NCBI GenBank assembly: GCA_012727425.1
Contig: JAAYHQ010000079.1
Location: forward strand, 1 to 64,000
Source of the DNA: Bacillota bacterium
Lineage (GTDB): Bacteria > Bacillota > UBA4882 > UBA10575
Direction of reading: 5' to 3'
DNA length: 64,000 bases
Positions 15,358 to 24,274 of the stretch are shown piece by piece; position 1 is the first letter of the stretch; each line of letters begins with the position of its first letter. Below the pieces are notes generated by a model. The model did no database searches. It was not told where the DNA came from and saw only the letters and a list, made by a program, of their open reading frames with translations. The position numbers were made by a program, and so were the translations under genes.

Positions 15358-16977
15358 GTGGGAAAATCGTCGTACCAGATGAAAACCGTTTTGTGCATCG
15401 CCTTTGTTCTGCTGTGCTTCCTGTTCCCTTTGACTGGTGCGAAACTGCTTTTCCGGCCGGCGGCCGCCGCGGCGCCGGAGAAGGAACCGGCGGGGAGCGC
15501 CCTGTTCGGGCTGACCCGCACGAACGACCAGGGGAAACTCAGTTATGACCTACTCATTGGGGGGGATTTTACTTATCATTCTTTTCTTTTGGCCGAACCC
15601 GAGCGGCTGGTGATCGATGTGAGCGGGGTGGAACTGGATCCGGCATTGTCCACCGCCGGCCTCGTGGACGGGCCCGTTAAAGGGGTACGGGTCAGCCGTT
15701 TTGACCACAATACGGTACGGGTAGTCTTTGATCTGGATTATCTGGTCGGATATAAACTTACGCGGCGAACCGGCACCCCGGGGGGGTTGCGTCTTGATTT
15801 TAATGTGGTTTTAAAGGATATCGGTTTTCAACTGGCCGGCGCGGTCCCGGAGATCTATGTCGAAACTTCCGGACCGGTGCAGTACAAAGTGGATTTTCTC
15901 CTTAATCCGCACCGTCTGATCATTGACCTTTGGGATGCGACTTTGACCGGACCGGCCTTGACCGTACCGGGAAACGACACATGGGTGCAGAGCATCCGGG
16001 TCAGCCAGTTTGATCCGCAGACCATTCGCTTGGTGTTGGATATAAAACAACCACGCAACTGTATTGTGGGCCTTGACGAAACGAACCCGGCACGGTTGCT
16101 GATTAAAACCATTACCGAGTTGCAAGAGGCCATGTGGCTTCCGGATGACGGCGGCGGCCGTCTGGTTTTAAAGAGTTCGGGCCGGTTGCCGGGGGAACCC
16201 CGCTACGACCCGCAAACGGGCCAACTCCAGATTCGCCTTCCCCAGACCAAGCTGGGGGAGGATCTGCAGCTCACGCCGGAAGCGGCGGCCGTCTTTAAAC
16301 TCCGGGAGACGGAACCATCCACCGTGGAAGTGGAGATGACGATTCCCCGCGGCCATGACTACAGCGTGTCATGGAGTCAAGACCGCAGGGTGATGACGGT
16401 GGAAGTGAAAAACGCGCCCCTATCCGGGAAGGTGATCATCCTCGATCCCGGGCATGGAGGGGCCGATGCCGGGGCGATCAGCCCTAACGGCCTTCGGGAG
16501 AAGGAGTTGAACCTGGCGGTGGCGGTCCGCCTCAAGCAAAAGCTGGAGGAGTTGGGGGCCGAAGTTCTCCTGACCCGCGAGGACGACCGGTATCTCTGGC
16601 TCTACGACCGGGTGGCTATCGCCAACCGGACGAGTGGGGCCGTCCTGATCAGTATTCATGCCAACAACCACGACAACCGGAAGATTCACGGTCTGGAAAT
16701 TTGGCATCATCCGGACCGGAGTGAAAGTGCCATTTTGGCCGAAGCGCTTGCTACGGCGGTTTTGGCCCGGACCAACCAGCACTTCCGCGGGATTCTGGCC
16801 AGTAAAGACTTTGTGCTTCCCCGGGAGGCGCAGATGCCCGCCATCATCTTCGAAATGGGTTTCATCTCTAATCAGGAGGAAGAAAAACTCCTTTTGAGCA
16901 AAGAGTTTCAGGAAAAAATGACCGAAGGGATCTGCCAGGGCCTGATTGCGTATTTCCACACCCCCGCCGGGCAATGA
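15358..16977 (+). CDS. N-acetylmuramoyl-L-alanine amidase with two AMIN domains
   Basis: A 539-residue exported hydrolase that cleaves the amide bond between MurNAc and L-Ala. The signal segment is at about 8-28, two AMIN-type beta domains at about 50-250 (each with RLVIDV or RLIIDLWD then a VRVSRF or IRVSQF strand), and an Amidase_3 domain at about 360-537. Zinc and catalytic residues are seen in DPGHGG, the following KELN Glu, SIHANN and FEMGFISN. AMIN domains direct amidases to the septum or envelope. GTG 15358 is chosen because GGGAGG lies 7 bases upstream. Confidence 0.93.
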   Translation: MGKSSYQMKTVLCIAFVLLCFLFPLTGAKLLFRPAAAAAPEKEPAGSALFGLTRTNDQGKLSYDLLIGGDFTYHSFLLAEPERLVIDVSGVELDPALSTAGLVDGPVKGVRVSRFDHNTVRVVFDLDYLVGYKLTRRTGTPGGLRLDFNVVLKDIGFQLAGAVPEIYVETSGPVQYKVDFLLNPHRLIIDLWDATLTGPALTVPGNDTWVQSIRVSQFDPQTIRLVLDIKQPRNCIVGLDETNPARLLIKTITELQEAMWLPDDGGGRLVLKSSGRLPGEPRYDPQTGQLQIRLPQTKLGEDLQLTPEAAAVFKLRETEPSTVEVEMTIPRGHDYSVSWSQDRRVMTVEVKNAPLSGKVIILDPGHGGADAGAISPNGLREKELNLAVAVRLKQKLEELGAEVLLTREDDRYLWLYDRVAIANRTSGAVLISIHANNHDNRKIHGLEIWHHPDRSESAILAEALATAVLARTNQHFRGILASKDFVLPREAQMPAIIFEMGFISNQEEEKLLLSKEFQEKMTEGICQGLIAYFHTPAGQ

Positions 16978-17014
16978 AAGAGGACGCAGAGGAAATGAAC
17001 GGGAGTTGACTGCA

Positions 17015-18439
17015 ATGCGCCCTTATTTGTTGATCGATTTTGGCAGTACCTATACGAAGCTTACCGCGGTCGATCTGGCGAAACCTGCCGTTCTCGGCAC
17101 GGCCAGTGCCTTGACGACGGTGGCGGAGGGTCTCATTGTCGGTTACCGGCAGGCGCTTAAGCGGCTTACCGCAAAAGTCGGTCCGCTGGCCTACGAGCGA
17201 CGACTGGCTTGCAGTAGCGCTGCGGGCGGCCTCAAGATGGTCGCCATTGGTTTGGTCCCCGAACTGACGGTTGAAGCGGCCAAAAGGGCGGCCCTGGGGG
17301 CGGGCGCCCGCCTGGTCGGGAGTTTTAGTTTTGAGTTGACCGCCGCCGATCTTGACGCGCTGCAGGCCCTGAAGCCGGACCTGATCTTACTGGCCGGCGG
17401 GACCGACGGCGGAAACAAAACGGTCCTGCGCCATAACGGCGCCCTGCTGGCGGCGAGTTCCTTGGATGTCCCGGTGATTCTAGCCGGCAACAAAACCGTC
17501 GCCGTCGAGGTGGAGGCCACTCTCAAGCAGGCGGGGAAGGTTTGTTACCGGGTGCCGAACGTTCTCCCGGCGCTGGACCGGTTAAATATCCAGCCTGTGC
17601 AGGCCAAGATCCGTGAAGTTTTTTTAGAGCGGATCATCCGGGCTAAAGGGTTGGCGGAGGTGGAAAGGGAGATCGACGGGATTCTGATGCCAACCCCGGC
17701 GGCGGTCCAGGCCGCCGCGGAACGGTTGGCGACCGGGCCGGGGGACGGCCGGCCCGGCTGGGGCGATCTCCTCCTGGTTGATGTGGGCGGGGCGACTACG
17801 GACGTGCACAGCATTGCCGAAGGCCGCCCGACCAAGCCCCATGTCTACACCCATGGGCTTCCCGAGCCAAGGGTAAAACGGACGGTCGAGGGGGACTTGG
17901 GGCTGCGGGCCAGTGCGGTCGCAATGCTGGAGTTGTTTACGCCCCAGTTCCTGGCCTCCCTGACCGGCCTGACGGTGGAAGAAGTGACCGCCTGGGTCCA
18001 GGCCAGGGCGGAGGCGCCCCATTACCTACCGGACCACCCGGCGGACCGGTGTTTGGAGACGGTCCTTGGCTATCTGGCGGTTAAAACCGCGACGGAACGG
18101 CATGTTGGCAAGCTGGAACAGGTCTATTCGCCCCAGGGGGTTTGCCATCTCCAGGAGGGTAAGGATCTGACCGGACTGAAGACGGTCATTGGCACCGGTG
18201 GTGTTTTTGTTCATTCCCCGGCGCCCGGGCGAATCCTGGCGGGAGTATTGCCGACGCCGGACCGTCCGGAACTTTTAAAGCCGCAAGCGCCCCGCTTTTA
18301 CCTTGATGCGCATTATCTCTTTTCTACTTTGGGTTTGATTGCCAAGGAATATCCGGATCTATCCTTTTGCCTTTTGGAAAAAGCATTAAAGCAAGTAAAA
18401 GACGGAAATACCGGCAAAACCAAGGTGTTTGACAGTTGA
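17015..18439 (+). CDS. glmL: GlmL/MutL family protein (mutase-associated ATPase)
   Basis: A 474-residue ASKHA-fold ATPase with the phosphate-binding start LLIDFGSTYTKLTAVD, LILLAGGTDGGNK near residue 130 and LLVDVGGATTDVHSI near 255. The family (MutL of clostridia) is linked to B12-dependent carbon-skeleton or amino mutases such as glutamate mutase, probably as a reactivator. No mutase gene lies in this window, so its partner is elsewhere or unknown. The ATG at 17015 follows a GGGAG site. Confidence 0.88.
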   Translation: MRPYLLIDFGSTYTKLTAVDLAKPAVLGTASALTTVAEGLIVGYRQALKRLTAKVGPLAYERRLACSSAAGGLKMVAIGLVPELTVEAAKRAALGAGARLVGSFSFELTAADLDALQALKPDLILLAGGTDGGNKTVLRHNGALLAASSLDVPVILAGNKTVAVEVEATLKQAGKVCYRVPNVLPALDRLNIQPVQAKIREVFLERIIRAKGLAEVEREIDGILMPTPAAVQAAAERLATGPGDGRPGWGDLLLVDVGGATTDVHSIAEGRPTKPHVYTHGLPEPRVKRTVEGDLGLRASAVAMLELFTPQFLASLTGLTVEEVTAWVQARAEAPHYLPDHPADRCLETVLGYLAVKTATERHVGKLEQVYSPQGVCHLQEGKDLTGLKTVIGTGGVFVHSPAPGRILAGVLPTPDRPELLKPQAPRFYLDAHYLFSTLGLIAKEYPDLSFCLLEKALKQVKDGNTGKTKVFDS

Positions 18440-18464
18440 CAGCCGGGAGATGCTTATATATAGT
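18436..18464 (+). promoter_or_regulatory. Promoter of the rph operon
   Basis: TTGACA (18436-18441), overlapping the glmL stop, is followed after 17 bases by TATAGT (18459-18464). Confidence 0.65.
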
Positions 18465-18550
18465 TTAGTAGAGAATACGGGTCGGTCAAGCCAAATCTGA
18501 ACCGGCGCCATTTTACGCTTGAGTGTGATTATAAAGTGACGGAGGATAAA

Positions 18551-19324
18551 ATGGAAAGAATTGACGGAAGACAAGCAGACCAGTTACGACCGGTGAAAAT
18601 AACGCGGAACTTTATCCAGCACGCCGAAGGATCAGTCCTGATTGAGGTGGGCGCCTCCAAGGTGATCTGTACGGCGACGATCGAAGATAAAGTCCCGATC
18701 TGGTTAAGGGGCAGCGGGCAGGGTTGGGTCACGGCCGAGTACGCCATGCTTCCCCGGGCAACTCCCCAGCGGAATATCAGGGAAGTGACCAAAGGCAAAC
18801 CGTCCGGCCGTTCCCAGGAGATTCAACGCCTGATCGGACGGGCCCTGCGCTCGGTGGTTAATCTGACGGCTTTGGGCGAAAAAACCATCTGGATCGATTG
18901 TGACGTCATTCAAGCCGACGGGGGAACACGGACCGCCTCGATCACCGGGGCGTTTGTGGCCCTGGTGGACGCCCTGGCCGCTGCGGCCAAAGACGAACAG
19001 GAACCTTTGCCGCTTTATGATTTTTTGGCCGCCACCAGTGTGGGCATTGTCGATAACCAACTGCTCCTGGACCTTTGTTACCAGGAGGATGCGCGTGCTT
19101 CGGTCGACATGAATCTAGTCATGACCGGCAATGGTCAGTTGGTGGAGGTACAGGCGACCGCGGAAGGTGCGCCCTTCTCCCAAGAGGAGTTTGAAGTGTT
19201 GTTGAGTTTGGGGAATAAGGGCATCAGTGAACTGGTGGCCTTCCAAAAGAACGTCCTCGGCGATTTGGCGCAGAGAATTGGAGGGGTGCCCCTTGCCCAG
19301 ACTCGTGCTGGCCTCGAGGAATAA
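18551..19324 (+). CDS. rph: Ribonuclease PH
   Basis: A 257-residue phosphorolytic 3'-5' exoribonuclease that trims tRNA 3' ends. It starts [19 protein letters not shown]. The motifs [28 protein letters not shown] and [19 protein letters not shown] are those of RNase PH phosphate and active sites. ATG 18551 follows GGAGG. The gene overlaps rdgB by 32 bases, a pairing common in Firmicutes. Confidence 0.96.
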   Translation: MERIDGRQADQLRPVKITRNFIQHAEGSVLIEVGASKVICTATIEDKVPIWLRGSGQGWVTAEYAMLPRATPQRNIREVTKGKPSGRSQEIQRLIGRALRSVVNLTALGEKTIWIDCDVIQADGGTRTASITGAFVALVDALAAAAKDEQEPLPLYDFLAATSVGIVDNQLLLDLCYQEDARASVDMNLVMTGNGQLVEVQATAEGAPFSQEEFEVLLSLGNKGISELVAFQKNVLGDLAQRIGGVPLAQTRAGLEE

Positions 19325-19907
19325 AGGGAAACTTGCGGAGCTGAAGGCCCTTCTGGCCGGTCTCCCCTGGCAGATCTCCTCCCTGGAGGACTTTCCGGAA
19401 GTGCCGGCGGTGGAAGAGGACGGGGCGAGTTTCCGCGAGAATGCGTTGAAGAAAGCTTTGGTGGTGGCGACAACCTTACGGATGTGGGCTTTAGCTGATG
19501 ATTCCGGCCTGGAGGTTGATTATTTAAACGGGGCGCCCGGCGTTCTTTCCGCCCGCTTTGCCGGCGAACACGGTGATGACGCCAAGAACAACGAAAAGCT
19601 TTTAGCCCTGCTGGCCGGGGTCCCCTGGACGCAAAGAACCGCCCGTTTCCGTTCGGTTTTGGCTTTCGTCTCGCCGGACGGCGACGCCTGGACCACCGAG
19701 GGCACCTGCGAAGGAATCATTGCCTTGGCCCCCAGGGGAACAGCGGGTTTTGGGTATGATCCCCTTTTCTACCTGCCGGAATATGGTCTGACCATGGCGG
19801 AACTCCCGGCGGAAAAGAAAAACCAGATCAGCCACCGGGCGGTGGCCATACGCAAATTCCGTGCTTATCTGGAACATGAGTTTCCCGGAACGACGGCCCG
19901 GGACTAA
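19293..19907 (+). CDS. rdgB: XTP/dITP diphosphatase (RdgB/HAM1)
   Basis: A 204-residue house-cleaning pyrophosphatase that removes non-canonical purine nucleotides. It begins [18 protein letters not shown] and has the motifs [47 protein letters not shown] and a C-terminal [10 protein letters not shown]. The TTG start at 19293 has GGAGGGG 6 bases upstream, inside the rph end, so translation is coupled. Confidence 0.95.
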   Translation: MPRLVLASRNKGKLAELKALLAGLPWQISSLEDFPEVPAVEEDGASFRENALKKALVVATTLRMWALADDSGLEVDYLNGAPGVLSARFAGEHGDDAKNNEKLLALLAGVPWTQRTARFRSVLAFVSPDGDAWTTEGTCEGIIALAPRGTAGFGYDPLFYLPEYGLTMAELPAEKKNQISHRAVAIRKFRAYLEHEFPGTTARD

Positions 19908-19973
19908 TGGCAAGGACAAGCGGCAGTCCGGTCGGCGCCGTTTGTTTCTCTGCCGGCGATGGGGGGAACGGTG

Positions 19974-20474
19974 ATGCGGATTCTTGTCGTCAGTGATACC
20001 CACGGAAATTATTCGCTTTTACATCAAGTGGTCAAAGCGGCCGGCCCGGTTGATCTGCTGATCCATGCCGGCGATGGTGGTAGCGATCTCGCTAAATTGG
20101 CCCGGGATTTTCCCACCCTGTTCCTGGCGGCGGTGGCCGGCAACTGTGATCATTTCTCATCCCGGCCCCGGGAACTGCTGCTGGAACTGGGTGGACAGAA
20201 AATCTTTGTGACCCATGGTGACCGGTACCAGGTGAAGTGGGATCTGCTCCGTTTGTTCCTGGAAGGGCAGGAACGCGGGGTGAATCTGATTGTCTTTGGC
20301 CACACCCACCGGCCACTGATCAATTACGAACGCGGAATCATGCTCTTTAATCCCGGAAGTCTCAGCCGGAACAACACGGGAGAGCCTCCCAGCTACGGGT
20401 GGCTGGAACTGGGACCCGAAGGTTTCCAACCCAAGCTGGTCTTCGTCAAGACGGAACGGGACAAAAGGGGATAG
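19974..20474 (+). CDS. YfcE/MJ0936-type metallophosphoesterase
   Basis: A 166-residue calcineurin-like phosphodiesterase. Metal-binding motifs are VVSDTHGN, IHAGDGG, AGNCD, VTHGD and FGHTHRP, in the standard order. In Firmicutes this gene commonly follows rph-rdgB. The substrate is not shown by sequence; family members hydrolyse phosphodiesters in vitro. The ATG is taken behind the GGGGGGA site. Confidence 0.93.
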   Translation: MRILVVSDTHGNYSLLHQVVKAAGPVDLLIHAGDGGSDLAKLARDFPTLFLAAVAGNCDHFSSRPRELLLELGGQKIFVTHGDRYQVKWDLLRLFLEGQERGVNLIVFGHTHRPLINYERGIMLFNPGSLSRNNTGEPPSYGWLELGPEGFQPKLVFVKTERDKRG

Positions 20475-20514
20475 CGGGATGGCATCAAGCCGGTGCTATC
20501 CCTTTCTTTTTTCG
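20464..20514 (+). terminator. Terminator of the rph operon
   Basis: GGGATAGC (20468-20475) pairs with GCTATCCC (20495-20502), followed by TTTCTTTTTT. The stem includes the phosphoesterase stop codon. Confidence 0.8.
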
Positions 20515-20641
20515 GGGCGGGGCCGGATCGTTTTGCCTTCTTCCGGTGTACTTCGTGGGGCTTCCCGAGAAGTATTTTATGGAGGACGGAACCATAAAAA
20601 TAGATTATAATGGGGATCGAAAGGGGAAAGGAGGCCGTCCG

Positions 20642-21361
20642 ATCAAACCGCTCATCGGGATAACCTGCTGTCACAACCGAAAACAACAGCCCGATCAGTA
20701 CCTGCTGGCGGGGGCCTACTGCCGCGCGATCGTAAAAGCCGGCGGGATTCCGGTTTTGCTCCCGGCCTTGGCCGGGCTGGATCGTCCGTTGCGCAGTTTC
20801 TGCCAAGGCCTCCTCTTCAGCGGGGGCGGTGATTTTGATCCGGTGTTCTTCCACGAAGAACCCCATCCGCGATTGGGCACGGTCGACCGGGAGCGGGACC
20901 GTTGGGAGATTCTCCTGGCCCGGCAAGCCTGGGCGGAAGGTCTGCCGATGCTGGGGATCTGCCGCGGTGCCCAAGCCTTAAACGTGGCTTTCGGCGGGAC
21001 GCTCTATCAGGATTTACCCGCCCAGTACCCGCGGGTGGCCAACCGGCCGCTGCTCGAGCATAACCAGCGGACCCCGGGCGATCAGGTCAGCCACCGGGTA
21101 ACGATTACCGCCGGTTCCCTGCTGGCCCGGGTGGTCGGGGCGACGGAGATCTGGACCAACTCCCACCATCACCAGGCGGTTAAAGACCCGGCGGCGAATT
21201 TAAACGTTACGGCCCGCAGCGATGACGGGGTGATTGAAGGGCTGGAAGGAACCGGGGGTTCCTTTCTCCTCGGCGTGCAGTGGCATCCGGAACGGCTGAC
21301 GACCCCCGATGCTCGGCGGTTGTTCACCGGGTTTGTCCGTGCTTGCCAGCAATTGGTTTGA
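20642..21361 (+). CDS. Class I glutamine amidotransferase-like peptidase C26 (PuuD-like)
   Basis: About 239 residues. The family core is KPLIGITCCHN, SGGGDFDPVFFHE, GICRGAQALNVAFGG (nucleophile Cys) and a C-terminal GVQWHPER (catalytic His). Members hydrolyse gamma-glutamyl amides such as gamma-glutamyl-GABA. The start is unusual: AAAGGAGG (20627-20634) lies 7 bases before ATC at 20642, exactly where relatives have the Met of MKPLIGIT. The only upstream in-frame ATG (20579) has no ribosome binding site and would add 21 atypical residues. A TATAAT at 20606-20611 also lies between. Confidence 0.88.
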   Translation: MKPLIGITCCHNRKQQPDQYLLAGAYCRAIVKAGGIPVLLPALAGLDRPLRSFCQGLLFSGGGDFDPVFFHEEPHPRLGTVDRERDRWEILLARQAWAEGLPMLGICRGAQALNVAFGGTLYQDLPAQYPRVANRPLLEHNQRTPGDQVSHRVTITAGSLLARVVGATEIWTNSHHHQAVKDPAANLNVTARSDDGVIEGLEGTGGSFLLGVQWHPERLTTPDARRLFTGFVRACQQLV

Positions 21362-21385
21362 TCCGTGGAAAGGTGGTCCTTTTGG

Positions 21386-22495
21386 ATGATGCATAAGAAC
21401 GAAATAACCGTTGTTTACGGTGAGAATCCCCGGGCAATGGTGGAGACTTTGCTGACGGTCTTAAAACCCGAGCAGACGCTGCGCCCGGGGGCGACGATCG
21501 GCTTAAAACCCAATCTGGTCTTGGACAAGCCGGCGGCGTCGGGGGCAACGACCCATCCGGAGATTGTAGAAGGGGTCATCCGTTATTTTCAAGCGAAAGG
21601 CTATTCCAACCTAATCATCATGGAAAGCTCCTGGGTGGGCGCCCGCACGGAGGAGGCTTTCCGGGTCTGCGGCTACCGGGAATTAGCGGACCGGTATGGT
21701 GTGGAACTGCTTGATCTGAAAAAAGACCGCACCGTCCAGAAAGAGACGGCGGACGGTACTTTGACGGTCTGTGCCGCGCCGCTGGCAGTGGACTATTTGA
21801 TTAACCTTCCGGTCTTAAAAGCCCATTGCCAAACCTTGTTGACCTGTGCCTTGAAGAACCTGAAGGGCTGCATTCCGGACCAGGAGAAGCGGCGTTTTCA
21901 CCGGCTTGGCCTGCACCGGCCGATCGCCCAGTTGGCGGCGGTCCTCCCGGTGCACCTGACGATCGTCGATGCGATCTGTGGCGACCTCACCTTTGAGGAG
22001 GGCGGCAACCCGGTGCCGATGGGCCGGTTGTTGGCCGGGACCGATCCGGTGCTGCTAGACAGTTACGCCGCTTCCTTGTTGGGGCTGGCGGCGGCGGATG
22101 TTCCTTACCTGAGCCTGGCGGCGGAACTGGGTGTGGGGACGACGGATCTGGCCGCCGCGGTCGTGACCGAGGTGAACCCGGAGGCGAAGAAAGCGGGCGG
22201 CTTCCGTTTGACCGGCCGGGCCAAGCAGCTGGCCCGGTATGTTGAAGCGCGGGACGCCTGTTCGGCCTGTTATGGTTCACTCCTTCATGCCCTGCACCGG
22301 ATGGCGGAGGAGAGGGAACTGGCCGCCTTGGCAAACGGTAGCAAAAAAATCAAGATTGGACAGGGGTTCCGCGGGGTGAAAAGCGGCGGCCTCGGGGTGG
22401 GGACTTGTACCCGCGGTTTGGAAAAGACGCTGGCGGGATGTCCGCCCACGGCGCGGGCGATCCGGACTTTTCTCCGGCGGGCCCTGGCCGACTAA
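21386..22495 (+). CDS. DUF362 domain-containing protein
   Basis: A 369-residue protein of the DUF362 family, with KPNLVLDKPAASGATTHPEIV, a VDYLINLPVLKAH segment, TCALKNLKGCIP and GTDPVLLDSYAASLLG. Many relatives carry ferredoxin-type clusters. Here only a few C-terminal Cys remain (DACSACYGSL, GTCTRG, AGCPP), so cluster binding is uncertain. The biochemical role is unknown. ATG 21386 is chosen behind AAAGGTGG; it follows the C26 gene by 24 bases and may be co-transcribed. Confidence 0.85.
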   Translation: MMHKNEITVVYGENPRAMVETLLTVLKPEQTLRPGATIGLKPNLVLDKPAASGATTHPEIVEGVIRYFQAKGYSNLIIMESSWVGARTEEAFRVCGYRELADRYGVELLDLKKDRTVQKETADGTLTVCAAPLAVDYLINLPVLKAHCQTLLTCALKNLKGCIPDQEKRRFHRLGLHRPIAQLAAVLPVHLTIVDAICGDLTFEEGGNPVPMGRLLAGTDPVLLDSYAASLLGLAAADVPYLSLAAELGVGTTDLAAAVVTEVNPEAKKAGGFRLTGRAKQLARYVEARDACSACYGSLLHALHRMAEERELAALANGSKKIKIGQGFRGVKSGGLGVGTCTRGLEKTLAGCPPTARAIRTFLRRALAD

Positions 22496-22564
22496 GCACG
22501 GAACTTGACGCTGGAATAGGGTTATGCTAAGCTTGAACCAAAAGCAAGCAAAGGGGGAAGGCCG

Positions 22565-23101
22565 GTGCGGGTAAGGCAAGAGGCCGGTGGAAATCTTGTT
22601 GTCTGGTCGGCGAGCCCGGCGGAGACGGAGGAACTCGGTAAAGTTCTGGGCGGGATTCTGCTACCGGGGGACCTCTTTTTTTTATCAGGGGACCTGGGGA
22701 GCGGGAAGACCTTGCTTGTCCGCGGGGTTACCCGCGGGCTGGCCAGTGTGGAGATGGCCACCAGTCCCACTTTTGCCCTGATCCACCGTTATGAAGGCAA
22801 GCTCCCCCTTTACCACCTGGACTTATATCGCCTTTCCGGCCCCGAAGACTTGGCCCCGTTGGCGCTGGACGAGATCATGGAAGAAGAAGCGGCGTTCATG
22901 ATTGAATGGGGCGCTCCGGTGAAAGAAATATTGTCCAACACCTATATGGAGGTAGAATTTACCCGGGGAGAACAAGCGGAGGAGCGGATTCTTTCTTTCC
23001 ATCCGGTCGGGGAACGTTACCGGCAAGTCAATCATTTATTATGGTTAGCCTTACAAAACCAACAAAACAACGGGGAAGTGAATGGAGCGTGCGGGTGTTA
23101 G
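22565..23101 (+). CDS. tsaE: tRNA t6A biosynthesis ATPase TsaE
   Basis: A 178-residue protein with Walker A SGDLGSGKT near residue 42, SPTFALIHRYEG, and HLDLYRLSG with IEWGAP, the TsaE signatures. It works with TsaB and TsaD to make N6-threonylcarbamoyladenosine on ANN-decoding tRNAs. The GTG start follows a G-rich site. It overlaps tsaB by 13 bases and begins the tsaE-tsaB-rimI-tsaD operon. Its C terminus, ending NNGEVNGACGC, is longer than usual. Confidence 0.95.
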   Translation: MRVRQEAGGNLVVWSASPAETEELGKVLGGILLPGDLFFLSGDLGSGKTLLVRGVTRGLASVEMATSPTFALIHRYEGKLPLYHLDLYRLSGPEDLAPLALDEIMEEEAAFMIEWGAPVKEILSNTYMEVEFTRGEQAEERILSFHPVGERYRQVNHLLWLALQNQQNNGEVNGACGC

Positions 23102-23808
23102 GGATTGATACTTCCGCCCAGAGCGGCGCGGTGGGGATGATCGAAGGGGAACAAGTGGTCTTCTCCGAACGGGTGCTGATCAGGCCGGGTGGGAGTGAGC
23201 AGATTCCGGCGATCATTGCCGCCGCCCTGGCCAGGTCCGGCCGGGACGTGAAGGAGTTGGAACTGATCGCAGTGGGCATCGGCCCTGGTTCGTACACCGG
23301 TGTCCGGGTGGGGCTGGCGATCGGCAAAGGTCTGGCCTTTGGCCTTGGCGTCCCTCTGGTTGGGGTCCCCACCTTTCGCGCGTTGGCGATGAACGGGCCG
23401 GCCACGGCCAGGCTCATCTGTACACTGGCGCGGTCCCGGAGGGGAGAGGTCTATGCCGGTCTGTACCGGCCGGACCGGGAAGGGCCGGCCGAGGTGGCCC
23501 CGCCAGCCATCTGGACCGTGCGGGAGCTGGCGGTTGATCTAATGTCGAGAGGGCAGCCGGTTTTGTTTCTGGGTGAAGTTTTGCCGGAAGTCGAAGCCGA
23601 ACTGGCGACAATCCTGAAGGAACAGGCCGCTTTTGGACGGGGAACGGAAAACGTGGTGGACGGTGCCCACGTGGCCAGTTTGGGGCAGTCCCAATGGTTG
23701 GCGACCGGAGAGAACCAGTTGGATACAGTTTTACCTTTATACTTACGCCGTACCGAAGCGGAGGTCCGCTGGGAGGAGAGGAGTTGCCGGGCGGATGTTC
23801 CGGGTTGA
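23089..23808 (+). CDS. tsaB: tRNA t6A biosynthesis protein TsaB
   Basis: A 239-residue ASKHA-fold partner of TsaD, with start RVLGIDTSAQSGAVGM, GIGPGSYTGVRVGLAIGKGLA near residue 65 and RSRRGEVYAGLY near 120. TsaB is the non-catalytic scaffold of the t6A complex. The GTG start at 23089 aligns with family N termini. It overlaps both its neighbours (13 and 14 bases). Confidence 0.95.
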   Translation: MRVLGIDTSAQSGAVGMIEGEQVVFSERVLIRPGGSEQIPAIIAAALARSGRDVKELELIAVGIGPGSYTGVRVGLAIGKGLAFGLGVPLVGVPTFRALAMNGPATARLICTLARSRRGEVYAGLYRPDREGPAEVAPPAIWTVRELAVDLMSRGQPVLFLGEVLPEVEAELATILKEQAAFGRGTENVVDGAHVASLGQSQWLATGENQLDTVLPLYLRRTEAEVRWEERSCRADVPG

Positions 23809-24238
23809 GCCGATGACCCTGGATGATTTGCCGGCGGTTTTGGCCATTGAGGAACAATGTTTCCCGATTCCCTGGTCCCGCTCGGCATTTCTGTATGAAT
23901 TGTTGGAGAACGAACGGGCTTATTACTGTGTGGCCAAGACCGCCACGCAGGTGGTGGGGTATGTTGGCATGTGGGTTATTTTCGACGAAGGCCACATCAC
24001 CAACCTGGCCGTGGACCCGGCCTACCGCCGTTTGGGAATCGGCCGGGCGCTTCTGCAACACCTGGTGGCGGAGGGCACGAAACGCGGAATCCGCTATCTC
24101 ACGCTGGAAGTGCGGGCGTCCAATCTGGCGGCGCAACGGCTCTACAAGGAAATGGGGTTTTACGAGGCTGGCGTGCGGCCGGGTTATTACCAAGACAACC
24201 AGGAAGACGCGATTATCATGTGGAAAGGTCCGCTGTAA
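23795..24238 (+). CDS. rimI: Ribosomal protein S18 alanine N-acetyltransferase RimI
   Basis: A 147-residue GNAT acetyltransferase. The acetyl-CoA motif is NLAVDPAYRRLGIGRALL, followed by LEVRASNLAAQRLYKEMGF and a YY near the end, as in RimI. The start ATG overlaps the tsaB stop. Location between tsaB and tsaD is the common Firmicutes arrangement. Confidence 0.94.
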   Translation: MFRVEPMTLDDLPAVLAIEEQCFPIPWSRSAFLYELLENERAYYCVAKTATQVVGYVGMWVIFDEGHITNLAVDPAYRRLGIGRALLQHLVAEGTKRGIRYLTLEVRASNLAAQRLYKEMGFYEAGVRPGYYQDNQEDAIIMWKGPL

Positions 24239-24274
24239 ACAACGAACCGGCAGAGGAGACGGGAGGAAGCAGTG

